From assembly GCA_001600875.1 (NCBI GenBank), contig BCLD01000006.1:518300-582299 (forward strand): DNA of 64,000 bases. Reading direction: 5' to 3'. Made by a program: the position numbers and the translations under genes. This document shows positions 21,153-33,165 of this stretch, piece by piece. Position 1 is the stretch's first letter, and every line of letters starts with the position of its first letter. This DNA is from Solicoccozyma terricola. Its lineage: Eukaryota; Basidiomycota; Tremellomycetes; Filobasidiales; Piskurozymaceae. The notes under the pieces were generated by a model, which did no database searches, was not told the DNA's origin, and saw only the letters and a list, made by a program, of their open reading frames with translations.

Positions 21153-23983
21153 ATGGCCAACCTCAATGCCCACCGACTCTCGCGTCGCATTCATCCCTTT
21201 TTCCGCGTCAGATTATCCCGACTACCCGCATATCTACTCATCTTGGTCACCATTTGCACCGTCTACTACCTAACTTCGAGTGCCGATTTCTTACCACCTC
21301 AATCACTCGCCGATTTGGATCAACATCTACGTGATTGGAAGCGGTATCCAACTCGAGCGGGAGGCTTGGATGGTGGTGGTTCGAAATTAGAAAAGGGAAG
21401 GGTTCAAAAATTGGAATATGATCCGATCAATGGACTAGCTAGAGGTTGGCAAATGGTACGAGGGAAGAGGACGAAACATCCTATTGAATTTTTAATAGAG
21501 CAGAGTAAAGCAAAATGGGATGGATTGTTAGCGAGGCAGAGTAGGTCGTTGGAGGATGCGGTGGTAGAGTATGTGAAAAGGTATAATCGTCCTCCACCGA
21601 AAGGGTTTGATGCTTGGTGGAATTATTGCATAAAAAATGACATCAAAATCGTAGACGATGTGAGTGAATCAAGGGTAGAAGAGAGATAGCTGTCGTCCTG
21701 ATCATCTCTCCCCCCCTCCCCCTCCCCGTCCCCGGTCAGTACGACCAAATCAATCACGATATAGAACCTTTCCTTGCACTATCACCACAAATGTTCCAAG
21801 ACCGAGTCAAGGCATTAGAAACCACTGATCACACCTAGTACGCTTTTTCAATTCCAATTACCTTTTGTGATGTAATAACAAAACAAACAAGAAACCAATC
21901 GCTGAACGCTCATCCCAACCTCAACATCCCCACAGTCACATCAAAATCGGACCGAACACTGAACCAGCTCTGACGGGAGAGCGATCAACTCATCCTCGTG
22001 CCAAGCAATTATTCAACCTCGTCCTCCCACTCGCTTCTCAATTACCAACCGATATCAACTTTCATATCTCAGATCATGATCTCGGATCATGGATTCTCGG
22101 AGACGATCAAAGGGATATAGCGATGACGAGAATTAAAATCGCAATGAAGAGTGATGGTACGGGTTTAAATCAGGTGAAATTCTTACAACGAGCGGAATTG
22201 GACAGATTGGAGAATAGGAAGAGGAATGGTCATCCGGGTTGGTTTGTGAGTGGCGATGGACAAAAGATCCCACCGATGTGTTGATCGGACGTGGGCTAAC
22301 CCTCTTCCCTGTAGTCTGCTTGTCCGGAGGATTCCCCTGCTCGTGGTCAAGATAGGGATATGGAGAACAGACGGAGGGAAATCGATGGTCTTGATCCACT
22401 ACCAGACCTACCAAGTAAGTTTGAGAAATGTCGCGAGGTTGAATCCACCTTCATATTCTCATGTGCGCCGCTTTGCAAACATCTTCCAGCTCCTGCCTTC
22501 CTTGCGGACCCACGACCCGCCTTTGACTTTTGTCAGAATCCAATCACTCAACAACTCCATGGTACCATGTCATTCGATTTCCCTCGTGAAACCATCCTTC
22601 GACCGATCTTCGTCCTTTCCAAATTCTCACGAAACAATGAATTCCTCTTCCCGCCCATGGAAGCTTATGAAAACTCTACCACTCCTGAAGCCAGGAAAAA
22701 ATTCCAACCATGGGAATCTAAATCCATCAACAAGCTCTTCTGGCGTGGTAGTTCCACCGGTGATTCGTATTCTGCGAGGAAAAACTACGATTGGAGAAAG
22801 AGTCATCGTCCAAGATTGCACTTGATGATGCAGAATGAGACTGGAAATGTAGATATTTGGGTAAAACATGGACGAGAGTGGAACGAGGAACAGTGGTCGA
22901 GGGCAAAAGTCAACGAGTACTACATGGACGTCGGTCTAACTGGCAAGCCCCATCAGGCAAGTGACGAATAGGGCTAAAAACTCTTGCAAAAGTGCTATAG
23001 AGCTGAACTTTTGCTATCTTTTCGGCCGGAATTTCTCCAGTGCAATCAAGCGGATGGAACATGTGACGAAATGGCTGCGGAGATCAAGTTCAAGGATCGT
23101 GTGCGGCCCGAGGACGCTGCCGAGTACAAATGTGAGTGGTTGAATTACGTGGCACGATCGAGGCGACCGGCTGACGAAAAGCTATTTTTCCTTATTTCTC
23201 AAAGATGTTCTCGATGGTGAGAAACTTGATGCTGTCACCCTCTACTCGAGCGACTGTACCTCTAACGTTCTTCCAACCGACAGTCGATGGTAATGGTTGG
23301 AGTTCCCGTGAGTCTGGCTTGCCATATGAGTCTGCTCTTTACGATCGTTTCTGACAGTATTTGTATATTCCAACCAGGTCTGCATCGGCTCATGATCTCC
23401 GGAAGTGTTGTCGTCAAGCATACCATCTTCCCGGAATGGCATCACGACTGGATGACCCCCTGGGTTCACTACATCGTAAGTGCTTGGAGTTTCGACACAG
23501 CATCATCGATTACCAAGCTGACATGTCTGCCTTCCCCAATGCAGCCTATGCAACTGGACTTTTCAGACCTCTACAACATCATGGTCTTTTTCGTTGGCTC
23601 GCCGGACGGCCGACAAGCTGGACGCGATGATCTCGCTCAACAGATCGCGGAGCAAGGGAAGAAATTCGCAGAGGAGCATTGGCGATGGGAGAACATGCAG
23701 GTGAGTGTACAACGCAAGGGAGGGACATAGATTCCCCATGGCCATCTACTGATCTGCCTCATGCCTTGTGCTTACAATGTTGCTTCAACCGTCAAGGCCT
23801 ACGTGAGTTTCCATCCGGTCGGTCTGGTGGAATATGCGGTTCTCAGGAGCTGACTGGCCATACCCGCTTCTCCAGATGTTTCGACTCTTGCTGGAGTATT
23901 CTCGCCTCCTCGCGGACGATCGTGACGCGTGGAGTTACTCGGTCCCTGGTATGCCCTACCCAGGTCTCCCAACTGTGGAGTAG
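21153..23983 (+). CDS. CAP10/GT90-family glycosyltransferase (xylosyltransferase-like), type II membrane protein
   Basis: Golgi-type glycosyltransferase of the GT90 (CAP10, KDEL-like) family; characterised tremellomycete members such as Cxt1 add xylose to capsule polysaccharides and glycolipids. After a basic N-terminus (MANLNAHRLSRRIHPFFRV) a single signal-anchor (YLLILVTICTVYYLTSSA) is followed by a lumenal stem. The catalytic region contains FDAWWNYCIKNDIKIVDDYD, FHISDHDLG, SKSINKLFWRGSSTGDSY, EYKYVLDVDGNGWSSRLHRL, and SGSVVVKHTIFPEWH with WVHYIP, matching the GT90 donor-binding core. There are many exons, including 12 nt (23205-23216), 24 nt (23284-23307) and 6 nt (23797-23802, encoding Ala-Tyr). 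The C-terminus ends PYPGLPTVE. Donor and acceptor sugars cannot be read from the sequence. I did not verify the frame of every exon between 21.7 and 22.4 kb. Confidence 0.88.
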
Positions 23984-24732
23984 GACGCGTAAAATCCGGT
24001 GTAACCAAGTTTAGGGGTCGTCAAGAGATTCCCATTGTTAGATCAAACTTGGTTCATCTTCATTTGATAGAGGGGGTACGGTACACAAAATGTTGTAATC
24101 CGGGCGGCCACAATGGTCAAACATGCATCTGTTCCGCTGTCATCGCCTGGCCGACGCGCTTTGCAGCGCGACTGCGGCAAACTTGCACAGCCACAGCCCG
24201 CTGTCTGTGTTTCGTATGGCGTTACCGCCTTATAGTTCACTGTGACAGCCGGTACTCTGTTTCCCACACGTTCCTTCCAAGCAGTCGTCGGTACCAAGGC
24301 CTTCGGTCGCGGGGGAGTCACGATACGCGCGTTGCGCTCCCTCATTATGATTGTCAACAAAGGGGAGGGGGAGTTCCGGTGGACGGTTAGAGATTCGTTC
24401 TAAACGCTGCTCAGCATGTCATCTCTTGGCTCTTCCGCCGGATGTTGTGTGAATTTGCATTCCCTCTTGTCGTGAATCGAGCCCACATACATTGTACTAG
24501 CTCATCTCCGTGACCCGTTGAGCTATTTGAACTTCCAGTCCTTTGGACCCCTCTCACCCCTCAGACCATTAACACGAGTGGGCTTGACGACGTATAATAC
24601 AACTCTCCACCTCAGCGCCCAGTTCAATACAAAACCCTTCTCTCTGTTGAGCTCTCATCAACTCCGGCTGACTCTGCTCTCCCAACTCCCTGAGCTGTTT
24701 CCAACACGTCGCAGGCGTTGTTCTCTCACACC
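23984..24732. other. Intergenic spacer
   Basis: 750 bp between the GT90 gene and EXG1. No conserved ORF is seen. It presumably carries the 3' UTR of one and the promoter of the other. TATA-like sequence (cgtataatac) occurs at about 24591, some 140 bp before the EXG1 start. Confidence 0.45.
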
Positions 24733-27111
24733 ATGACCATTCTCTACCGCTCAACTCTCCTCGCTGCGTTGACTCTGGTCGGCTCTGCGTTGTTTTCGGC
24801 GCGGCATGCGGTTGCTCTTCCAAATCGAGCGAGTGGTGAGCTCAAGAGTCGCGACTACTCGGTGAATGTTGGTTTCCCGTATGGTCAGGAGAAGATCAGG
24901 GTAAGCAGTCGCGGAGGGCCGGGTTCTATGGAGAGAAAGAACTAATGAACCTATGGTATTCGGCCGTCAGGGAGTTAACCTCGTACGTAGCAATTGAGCT
25001 GGCGGTGTATGTCTCACGCATTGACTGATATGCGGGTTATGTTCTTCAGGGAGGCTGGCTAGTGCTCGGTGAGTATCCTCAAAGCCATTGTCGATGCAAG
25101 CCTCTAGCAGCATGGCTGACCGCCTCTCGCTCTCCGGTCATGTCCTGCCTACAGAACCATTCATCACCCCGGGAATGTTTTCCAACCTGGATGCCTCCAT
25201 TGTTGACGAATGGACGTTCTGCGCCAACCAGGATAGAAACACCGCCGCTGCAGCTCTCAAGTCGCATTGGGACTCCTTTATCACCCAGGATGACTTCAAT
25301 CAGATTGCTGCAGCTGGTCTGAACCACGTTCGATTGCCAATCGGTATGTGAAACAGTGGCATTAATTGCACAAACCACAATGCTGATAGCTTGAAGAATG
25401 CTTGATACAGGTTTCTGGGCGTTTGACGTCTCGGGTGGCGAACCATACATCCAGGGCGCGAAGAACTACCTATACGACGCGATAGGATGGGCAAGAAGTT
25501 CTGGCTTGAAGCTCATCGTGAGTCCGGCAGGGATATCAGATCAGCCGTATGCAGGGAGCTCCTTGCTCACTCGTCGCTCCTCACAGATCGATCTCCACGG
25601 TGCTCCTGGGTCTCAAAATGGTGGGTGAATGTTCCGTAGGGCGTAAACTTTCCTTGAAATGCTCATGCGTGTGGGCTCCTAGGCTATGATAACAGTGGTC
25701 ATCGAGGTGGCGCCGAATGGGCGACACAGCAGTCAAACATCGACCGTACAAAAGCCATCATCCAATCTCTCGCCCAGGAATTCTCCGACCCACAGTACTA
25801 CGGCGTCGTCACCGCCTTGGCCGTCCTCAACGAGCCTGCAGGATACCTGAATTCTCAGCTTCTCGATGCCGCCCGACAGTTTACCAGTGAGTCGTGGCAC
25901 GTTTTGAGCCATCGGGTAGTTCTAACCTCGGCATTGTCCCTGCAGTCGATGCTTATTACACTGCTCGATACCCATGGGCGCCTCAAGGAAGTGCTAGTCA
26001 GTCCGGTCTCCTAATCGTTTACCACGACGCCTTCCAGCCATCATCATACTGGGACGGGGTCTTTGTTTACCCCAAGGCTGCTGATGTCGCTCTTGACACT
26101 GTGAGTGACAAAAAAAAAAAAATGCATTTGAAACATACACCGAGACCGCACTTCATGCTTATAAGTTTCACCCCACAGCACATTTACGAGGTGTTCAGCC
26201 AGGCCGCGGTTGAGCGTACATGGGGAGAGCATCTTTCGGTAGGTCCTTGCTCATAGGTGGCGGAACCCCGTTCCTATGATCACTCAAGCCCTGGGCATTC
26301 TTTTCTTCCAGAACATATGCTCCGCGTCAGGTAACCTCCAAGCTGCACCGAATTGGCCGATTGTGAGTAGATGGTGCTTCTCAAGACTCATAACGTGAAT
26401 GCTAACATGCTGTGCAATACAGGTCGGAGAGTGAGTTGATTCATGATCTTAACCTGTCATGTCTCGGAATTCTGATTACGACGCCTTTTTTTCCACTCTG
26501 ATGATGATAGGTGGAGTAAGTCGATCTCTACTGTCTTTCGTATCCCGTAGACACAGACACTGACATCCGTCCCAAATTTCCTCACAGCTCTCGCAGCGTA
26601 CGACTGGTGCGTAGTATTCGAGTGCGAAGCGTGATTCATGTTAAAGTTGATACCTTTGATTCTCAATAGCGCTCAGTGGTTAAATGGTCGAGGCGTCGGT
26701 GCTCGATACGACGGAACCTACCCAGGGTCCACATTTGTCGGCGAATGCAAGTGGTTTACTGGAGACGGTTCACTGTTCAGCAGGTTGGTGGAATGACACT
26801 CGTATGGCACCGGGCTCAAGGAGCTGATTGATCCAATTGTTGATCGTTCACAGTGATTACAAGAACTTCTTGCGGACCTTCTGGGATACTCAGACACAGA
26901 CTTACGAGAACAACGGTCAAGGATGGATCTTCTGGACATGGAAGGCGGTGAGTCGGTCTTGTCTGGCTTTAGTCACTCCGATGATGTAGCTGAATTCGCA
27001 TACATGTCCATCGCACAGCCGAACGCCGTGGAATGGAGTTACCAGGATGGTCTCCGTCTTGGATGGATTCCGCAGAATCCGACGTCGCATCTCTCGTACA
27101 CCTGCTCGTAG
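24733..27111 (+). CDS. EXG1: Secreted exo-beta-1,3-glucanase (GH5)
   Basis: Cell-wall enzyme that releases glucose from beta-1,3-glucan ends. Sixteen exons (24733-24900, 24971-24982, 25050-25068, 25155-25343, 25411-25517, 25587-25620, 25683-25886, 25946-26100, 26179-26238, 26312-26362, 26423-26430, 26511-26515, 26588-26606, 26670-26783, 26854-26947, 27019-27111) close exactly to 443 aa. A signal peptide (LLAALTLVGSALFSARHAVA) precedes GVNLGGWLVLEPFITP, the GH5 exo-glucanase signature. Further marks are GLNHVRLPIGFWAF, LIIDLHGAPGSQNG, the acid/base Glu in LAVLNEPAGY, DTHIYEVFS, and the nucleophile Glu in PIVGEW. NGQGWIFWTWKAPNAVEWSYQDGL completes the core. The nucleophile motif is assembled from exons of 51, 8, 5 and 19 nt. 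No GPI signal or membrane anchor is seen, so it is probably soluble or wall-associated. Confidence 0.96.
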
Positions 27112-27488
27112 GAAATGGTGACCAATTGACGATCTCCTTGTTTCAGCAGGGAAGACTTTTTAAATTTATAAACTGGGAGGGACGATTTCGTTAGATCGGA
27201 TGCTCGCGATCCCCAACACATTCTTTTGTAATGATAATGGACGGCCCTAAGGCCTGCATATGGACGATTATACACGCCGTTCTGATACTGCAGTCCCGAC
27301 GTGGATGTCGATGTCGATGGCTGTCCCACTGTACCCTTTTTGCTGGTTTGGTGCCGATCGGACCGCGCCGAAAACCCGATTGGCGACGCATAAAAAGTTG
27401 GGAGATACCTTGACTCGCAGATCATCGCTATACAGGGAGAGCATGATCGCAAGTCGACACCGCATCATCACCCATCAGCACTGCAATC
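27112..27488. other. Intergenic spacer
   Basis: 377 bp between EXG1 and the permease gene. Antisense and sense ORFs here are overlapping shadows. Nothing distinctive is seen. Confidence 0.5.
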
Positions 27489-30120
27489 ATGCCTATCCCT
27501 GTGCCTCCCGCTGATCTCCAGGCGACCATATCTCGGCGTGGCCATCTGCGCTTGGAAGAAGACCCGGATACCCCAGCAGATTATGATATCGAGAAGCGAG
27601 GTGCTCTGCTGGATGATGACATTGCGCAGCCACCGCAGGCCAAGAATGCGTATGGAGATCGGTATGTCGACTCGGACGCTGTCCGAGCTCGGACAGGCTG
27701 GAGGGGTCGGTGGAGGAGGATCATGGCGGTTCTAGTAAAACACGGAGTCGAGTCGCGAGGTATTGAACCGGTTCCGGAGGAGGTGAGCGTGCTGCTATTC
27801 TCGATGACCAAGGGGTCCCCCAATACTGATGATTGTCCTCATAGGACCGAGTCGAACTAAAATGGTGGATTGTAGTGCCGCAATTCACCCTATGGTCTGC
27901 AGCGAACACTAATATCCTGACTGTGAGTGTGACCTTGACACCACCGCACCGAAGGATAACAGTTACTCATCCTACCATCCCGTCATTTTGCCTACCCAGT
28001 TCTCGGTACTATCTGATCCTTCCTCCGATAAGAAACAGGCAGTTGTAACTGACATGCAATCCTCACACAGGCCGGCACACTGGGACCCGCTTTGTTCGGT
28101 ATGGATTACACTTCATCGATCTGGACCATCGTTGTCTTTGGCGTTCTCTCCGCACTTCCCGTCGCATATTTTGCCACGTTTGGACCTTTGCTCGGCATGA
28201 GGCAGATGCTACAGTCACGATACTCTTTCGGGTATGTGGTCGGCTGAGCAATGCAAGAGTACGGGACTTTGTCCGGGGGCTGATATTTCGTTTGTGCGAC
28301 GACGGTTCCTCAGTTTTTGGCCAGCTCTGGTCCCATCGTTCTTGAATTGCCTCACCCTGCTTGGGTTCCTGGCTATCAATGCCATCCTCGGTGGGCAGAC
28401 TCTGTCAATTGCATCAGGTTCAGCAATGTCATGGAATGTTGGCATCGTTGTCGTTGGAATCATCAGTTTGATCGTGCGTTGTCTGCTAGATTTTTGCCGC
28501 AATCGACGTGTCGTCTGATTTCACATTATCTACCAACCCTTATAGCTCTCATTTATGGGCCTACGTGCGCTCCACTTCTACTCGATGGGAATGTTCCCCG
28601 TCATCTTGATCCTGTACTTCGTCATCGTTGGATTGACTGCGGATAAGCTGTACTTGGCCAAGGAGGTGTCCAAGGAGATCGTCGTATCTAGGGGACAGAT
28701 CTTGAGCTTGTGAGTTGCTAGTTCGGGGGCACCGGAGAAAGAGCACTGAACATCTGTATGTACGTCAATGCGACAGCGGTGCAACACTGATCGGATTCAC
28801 AGTCCCTTACGCCACGCTCGCATCTGACTTTGTGAGCCTAGCTGTTGATTTTTTTGAGGTGTCCTATCGTCACCATACCAACCTATCGTGACCGCAGACT
28901 ACCTACCTCCCACCTCGAGTCAACAAGATTTTCCTATTCATGATGGTCTTCCTTGGTCTTCTCATTCCTATCGTCTGTATCCAGATCTTCGGTGCTATCG
29001 TCGCCGTGAGTTGTTCCTTCCCACAATCAATGTCCTTCAAAAAAACATTACTCATCACTCATATAACCCACTTGTGCTGACCCTCCAGCTCGCCGCCCAA
29101 GCCATCCCCGAATGGTCAGATGCTTCCCTGATCTCAGTCCCAAACCTAATCTTCACCCTAGTCGGCGCTGGAAACGCAGGTCGATTCGTAATGGTTCTCA
29201 TGGCATTAAGTGTCACTGCGAACACTGCACCGACGATTTACTCGTGTGGGTTGAGCGCGATGGTCGTTTTGCCGTTCTTGGTTAGAAGTGAGTTTGAGCG
29301 CCCCGATGGGAAGAGGGGGTTTTCCAGGAGATCATACTCTAATGGGGTTTGAGGGGTGGGGTTTTAGTTCCTAGATACTTTTTGGCGATTGCTGTGACTG
29401 CGATTTACATCCCGCTTTCCGTGAGTGATCACGATGCTCGAATGGCGATCATTATTCTCCGGCTGACTTTCCGTCTGTCCGTTATTAGATCGTCGGTTCC
29501 ACACACTGTAAGAGATACTTCCCCTCCCCGTTTACCACCCCTGTTTCGCTGCCCTCTCTCTGACCTCGGCTCTTTCACCCACAGTCTACACCGCGTTATC
29601 CAACCTTCTAGCCATCCTATCATATTGGTTCGCGCTCTTCCTCCCACCCGTTATCCTCGAACCTTTAGTGTTCAGACGGCCAGCTGGAAGACAGACGTTT
29701 GATTTGAACATTTGGGATGATTGGAGGAGGTTACCGTTGGGTTTAGGAGCTGTCTTTGCTGTTATTTGTGTGAGTTTCGGTTGGGCAAGGAAGGAAGGAA
29801 GGCTGAGTTTTGTTTAACCTGATTTTTACTTTGGGCACGAATAGGGTATCCCGATAACGATAGCTGGAATGGCTCAGGTGTGGTGGGTTGGATGGATTGC
29901 GAAACTGATTCCTGTAGGAGGGTGAGTCAAGAGGGACCTTTTAAATGGCAGCCGGGCGGGCGGGCGGGCGGGTACTGTGAACGACAAAGAACTGATCATA
30001 TCATTCCGGGTGTGTCTGTGTATATTCAGCGGCGACGTCGCGTTTGAGTTGGGATTCATTGTGACTGCGCTGGTATATCTGCCTGCTCGATGGGTGGAGA
30101 AGCGACTGACCGGGAGATGA
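27489..30120 (+). CDS. NCS1-family purine/cytosine permease (Fcy2-like)
   Basis: Plasma-membrane proton symporter for cytosine/purines by family (nucleobase:cation symporter-1). The cytoplasmic N-terminus ends with RGIEPVPEEDRVELKWW and NTNILTFSAGTLGPALFGMD, the conserved NCS1 entry segment. About twelve hydrophobic helices follow, including SALPVAYFATFGPLLGMRQM, RYSFGFFGAALVPSFLN, PYATLASDFTTYLPP, and GGDVAFELGFIVTALVYLPARW at the end. The spliced product is about 515-520 aa, normal for the family. An exon of only 6 nt (28000-28005, TTCTCG, Phe-Ser) links the NTNILT and AGTLGP halves of TM1; leaving it out removes two conserved residues but keeps the frame. Substrate range cannot be inferred. 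Confidence 0.93.
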
Positions 30121-30310
30121 TATGGATGGCCGGAAGAGGATATATGGATCTGCGTGCGGGTGACTGCCCTGCGATGACGTATTAGAGCGAATTAACAATT
30201 ATTTGCCGTCATCACCGCCATTGCTCCCGCGACGACTTGAGATCGTTGGGCCACATCATCCTCGGATATTTACCATTCATACACCACCCAGAGCACACTC
30301 CACTCCTGGT

Positions 30311-30333
30311 ACACACACACACGCACACACACA
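30311..30333. repeat. (AC)n microsatellite in the SLM1 leader
   Basis: Imperfect (AC)n about 50-75 bp upstream of the SLM1 start codon, likely in the 5' UTR or core promoter. Confidence 0.8.
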
Positions 30334-30386
30334 TTTCCACCTCCCCTACCCACTTCATCCCATCCAAGTCCACATCCTCACACACC

Positions 30387-33165
30387 ATGTCTTACCATCA
30401 AGGCGACGATACGTTGTCTAGGACAACGTCCGTCTCGAAGAGGCAAGGAAGTACCATGTCGAGGAATCAGTCCTTGGTGAGTGGCCGTGGCGAGCGTACC
30501 GAGCTCTGTTCTGCGTCTTCGGCGAGCGGAGTGTGCAAATCAAATTCTCGCGAGCAATGCGAGCAATATTTGTTTTCCACGAGATCAACGAGCAATGACA
30601 TTCTCCGCGAGCAAAGCGAGCGTTGTATGATCTCCCTCACCAGATCGAGCACAGCGACTGGACTATAGAGGAAGGAACTCGGAAGCGGGTGGTCTGAAAC
30701 ATTCATCAAGAAGAAACGATAACTGACGACAACTTTTTCCACTCCCATCCACACGGTCATCTTCTCGTCTCATATCCTGCATCTCCACCCAATCGTCCGA
30801 CGTTATCTATCCCATATTTTCCCTATTTCCTACTCCTCAATCCGTCCTCATTCAATAGATCAAGAAGAACACAGCTCCTCATGAGCTTAAACCATCTGAT
30901 ATCCTTATCGATAGGTTTACTGCGTGGAAGCAAATCGTCAAGATGTTAATTGGTGAGGTGGTAGATGTCCTTCCTTTGTGAGGTTCTGTTACTGATGTTT
31001 GCTTGTTTTGTTCGATTCTATCCTGCCTTTTCATGTCAATCGTTTATTGGTCGCCATGTCTGGAAAAAATCATCGCGGTTTTCCTTTTCTCGATCTCGTC
31101 ATTCTCTTCCTCGTCCTCTTCCTTCGTCCTCCCCCTCTTCTCTCTGATGATCTTCTCTACCATCCCAACTCTCGTGTCGTTTAACCCTCTCGCTCTTCTC
31201 TTCCTCCACACCACAGCCTACTTTGAAGGTGTCGCCGACATCGAAGCCAACACCTCCAAAGAGCTGACCAAGCTCGGCGCTGTCATTCAAGTGCCATTCA
31301 AGGCTGGAAACCAGTTCTTAGGCGAGGGTGGTATGCAGGTGAGCCCAAGGATCGTGGAGCTTTACCAGTGTCTTGATCACTAATAACACCCCCGCGCACC
31401 AACCCCCGCTTCCAGGATGTCTTTTACACCATTCGTGACAAGACTCGAGTCATCGCAGACTCCCACTCTTCCCTCGCGCGAACCATCGAATCCTCGATTG
31501 TTCAACATCTCCAAAAGCTTCGCACCGAGATCAAGGCTCACGTCAAGAATGTACAGAATGATACTGGTAAACTCGCTGCTACCGTCGCCAAGGAGAGGGA
31601 GTTGTCTACCAAGGCCATTGCCGACTTGGCTCGTGCTATTGGCGCTGTGACCAACACCCCGATGAGCGTTGCTGCCAAGGAGGACCCATTCGCCGTCAAC
31701 CTTGCGGTCAACAGGCAGTTGCAGAGGCAGGTCAACGAAGAGAATGCACTCCAAAAGTCCATCATCATCATGCAACAAAACTCTGCACACTTTGAAGAGG
31801 GTATCGTTCGATCCATCCAGTCCGCATGGCAGACCTTTGATGAGTGGCAATCACGCATGTCTACCTCGGTTCAGGAGACATGGAGGACTTTGGGTGTCAA
31901 CATGGCGCAATTGATGCCGGATCGCGAGTGGATCTCGTTCGCGGCTCGAAGCGATCACTTGCTCGACCCCGAGACTCCCCTCAGGAACCCGGATGCTATC
32001 GACTACCCAGGCAAGAACGACCCATCTGTCGTTCCCGTCCACGTCGGTCTCCTCGAGCGCAAGAAGCGTTTCACCAAGGCCTACAAGGAAGCGTACTACG
32101 TCCTCACACCTTCCGGTTACCTCCACGAGTACACCTCGTCCGATCCTGCCTCTGCTCATCACCCCGTCTGGTCTCTCTTCCTTCCTGCTTGCACTTTGGG
32201 TCCACCTTCTTCGGCCACCACCGCGCAGTCGCACAAGTTCCACATCGAAGGTCGCAAGGATGGAACTTCCGCTTTCGGCAAGACTCCAGGTGGTTCAGGT
32301 CACAGTTTCCTCGGTATTGGAAAGAGCGATACAGCGTACACCTTCCGTGCTCGTTCTCACGACGAGATGATGGAGTGGTGGAACGATACCCGCATGCTCG
32401 TCGCTCGATACCTCGTCGCTTCCGAACAGATGGAGCGAGATGGACCCGTCGCTCAGGCAGTTCGAAGCGTTGGATACAGGTCCGAGGACGAGGAAGAAGA
32501 GGAGGATGAGGACGGTTCGTCGGTCGAAGAGGAGGAGGAGGAGCGCGAGCATGGCGGTGTGGAGGGCGTCACCCACCCGGAGCAGCAAGAAGGTGTCCCG
32601 GCTTACACCCAGCCTACCAAGGGTTCTGGTATCGAGGTCGGTCAGAACGGCTATGTTGTGAGTGTCAATTAGCTGTGCAAAACGCCTTCTTGTCCGTGGA
32701 CGGAGCTGACTATCGGAGCACCCAACCCCCTCCCCCTAGCTCGAGAAGAAGATCGACGACAAGGCCGAGTCCGAAGTTCCAGGCACTGACGCCTCCGTCA
32801 CTCGCAACTTGTCCCGCAAGGAGGAGAAAGCCCCTGCTCGCGAAGATGAAGAGCCGGCCGGTGCTACTACTGGTGAGAATCTGATGCCTACGGTGAATGC
32901 GACTACCGCGTCCGAGGTCAATGCACCTGCCAAGGTGGCTGAGGGTGGCAATCCAGTGCTTCTCGGTCCACCCGAGACTGGTGTTGAAAGTGGCGAAGTG
33001 ACATCGAGTGCGGTAGCGGAGACGGGTACGGATGTTGGACCTGAGCCTTCGACGGACGTGTCCATGTCATCTGCACCGGCGTCCAGCGCTCCGGACGATA
33101 AGACGTCGTCTGGTGGCGGCGGACTACTTTCTCGATTCACCGAGAACTTCTCCAAGTCCGGGTGA
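30387..33165 (+). CDS. SLM1: SLM1/SLM2-like PI(4,5)P2-binding PH protein, TORC2 effector
   Basis: Peripheral plasma-membrane protein that in yeast binds eisosomes, PI(4,5)P2 and TORC2 to control actin and sphingolipid synthesis. Five exons (30387-30476, 30859-30952, 31217-31338, 31416-32657, 32740-33165) close to 657 aa. The N-terminal helical F-BAR/BAR-like region runs from LKPSDILIDRFTAWKQIVK and AYFEGVADIEANTSKELTK to about residue 320. The PH domain follows: VPVHVGLLERKKRFTKAYKE, AYYVLTPSGYLHEY, HKFHIEGRK, YTFRARSHDEMMEWWNDTR. An acidic run (DEEEEEDEDGSSVEEEEEE) and a Ser/Thr/Ala-rich disordered tail end the protein. Codon use is the most C-rich of the window, suggesting high expression (inference). 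Intron 1 is 382 bp and carries the GCGAGC repeats. Confidence 0.93.
30477..30858 (+). repeat. SLM1 intron 1 with GCGAGC-type repeats
   Basis: From about 30490 to 30640 the sense strand shows GGCGAGCGTACCGAGC, GGCGAGCGGAGTGTGC, CGCGAGCAATGCGAGCAATATT, and CGCGAGCAAAGCGAGCGTTG. These are spaced 25-45 bp apart and begin 13 bp after the donor. They match the SPT7 and cyclin intron repeats in orientation and form. The rest of the intron (30660-30858) is ordinary pyrimidine-rich sequence. Confidence 0.75.

Noticed and set aside
30501..30642. CRISPR-like or bacterial REP-like array in the SLM1 intron
   Set aside because: Units are degenerate, spacing is irregular and the context is a eukaryotic intron; treated instead as an intron repeat family.
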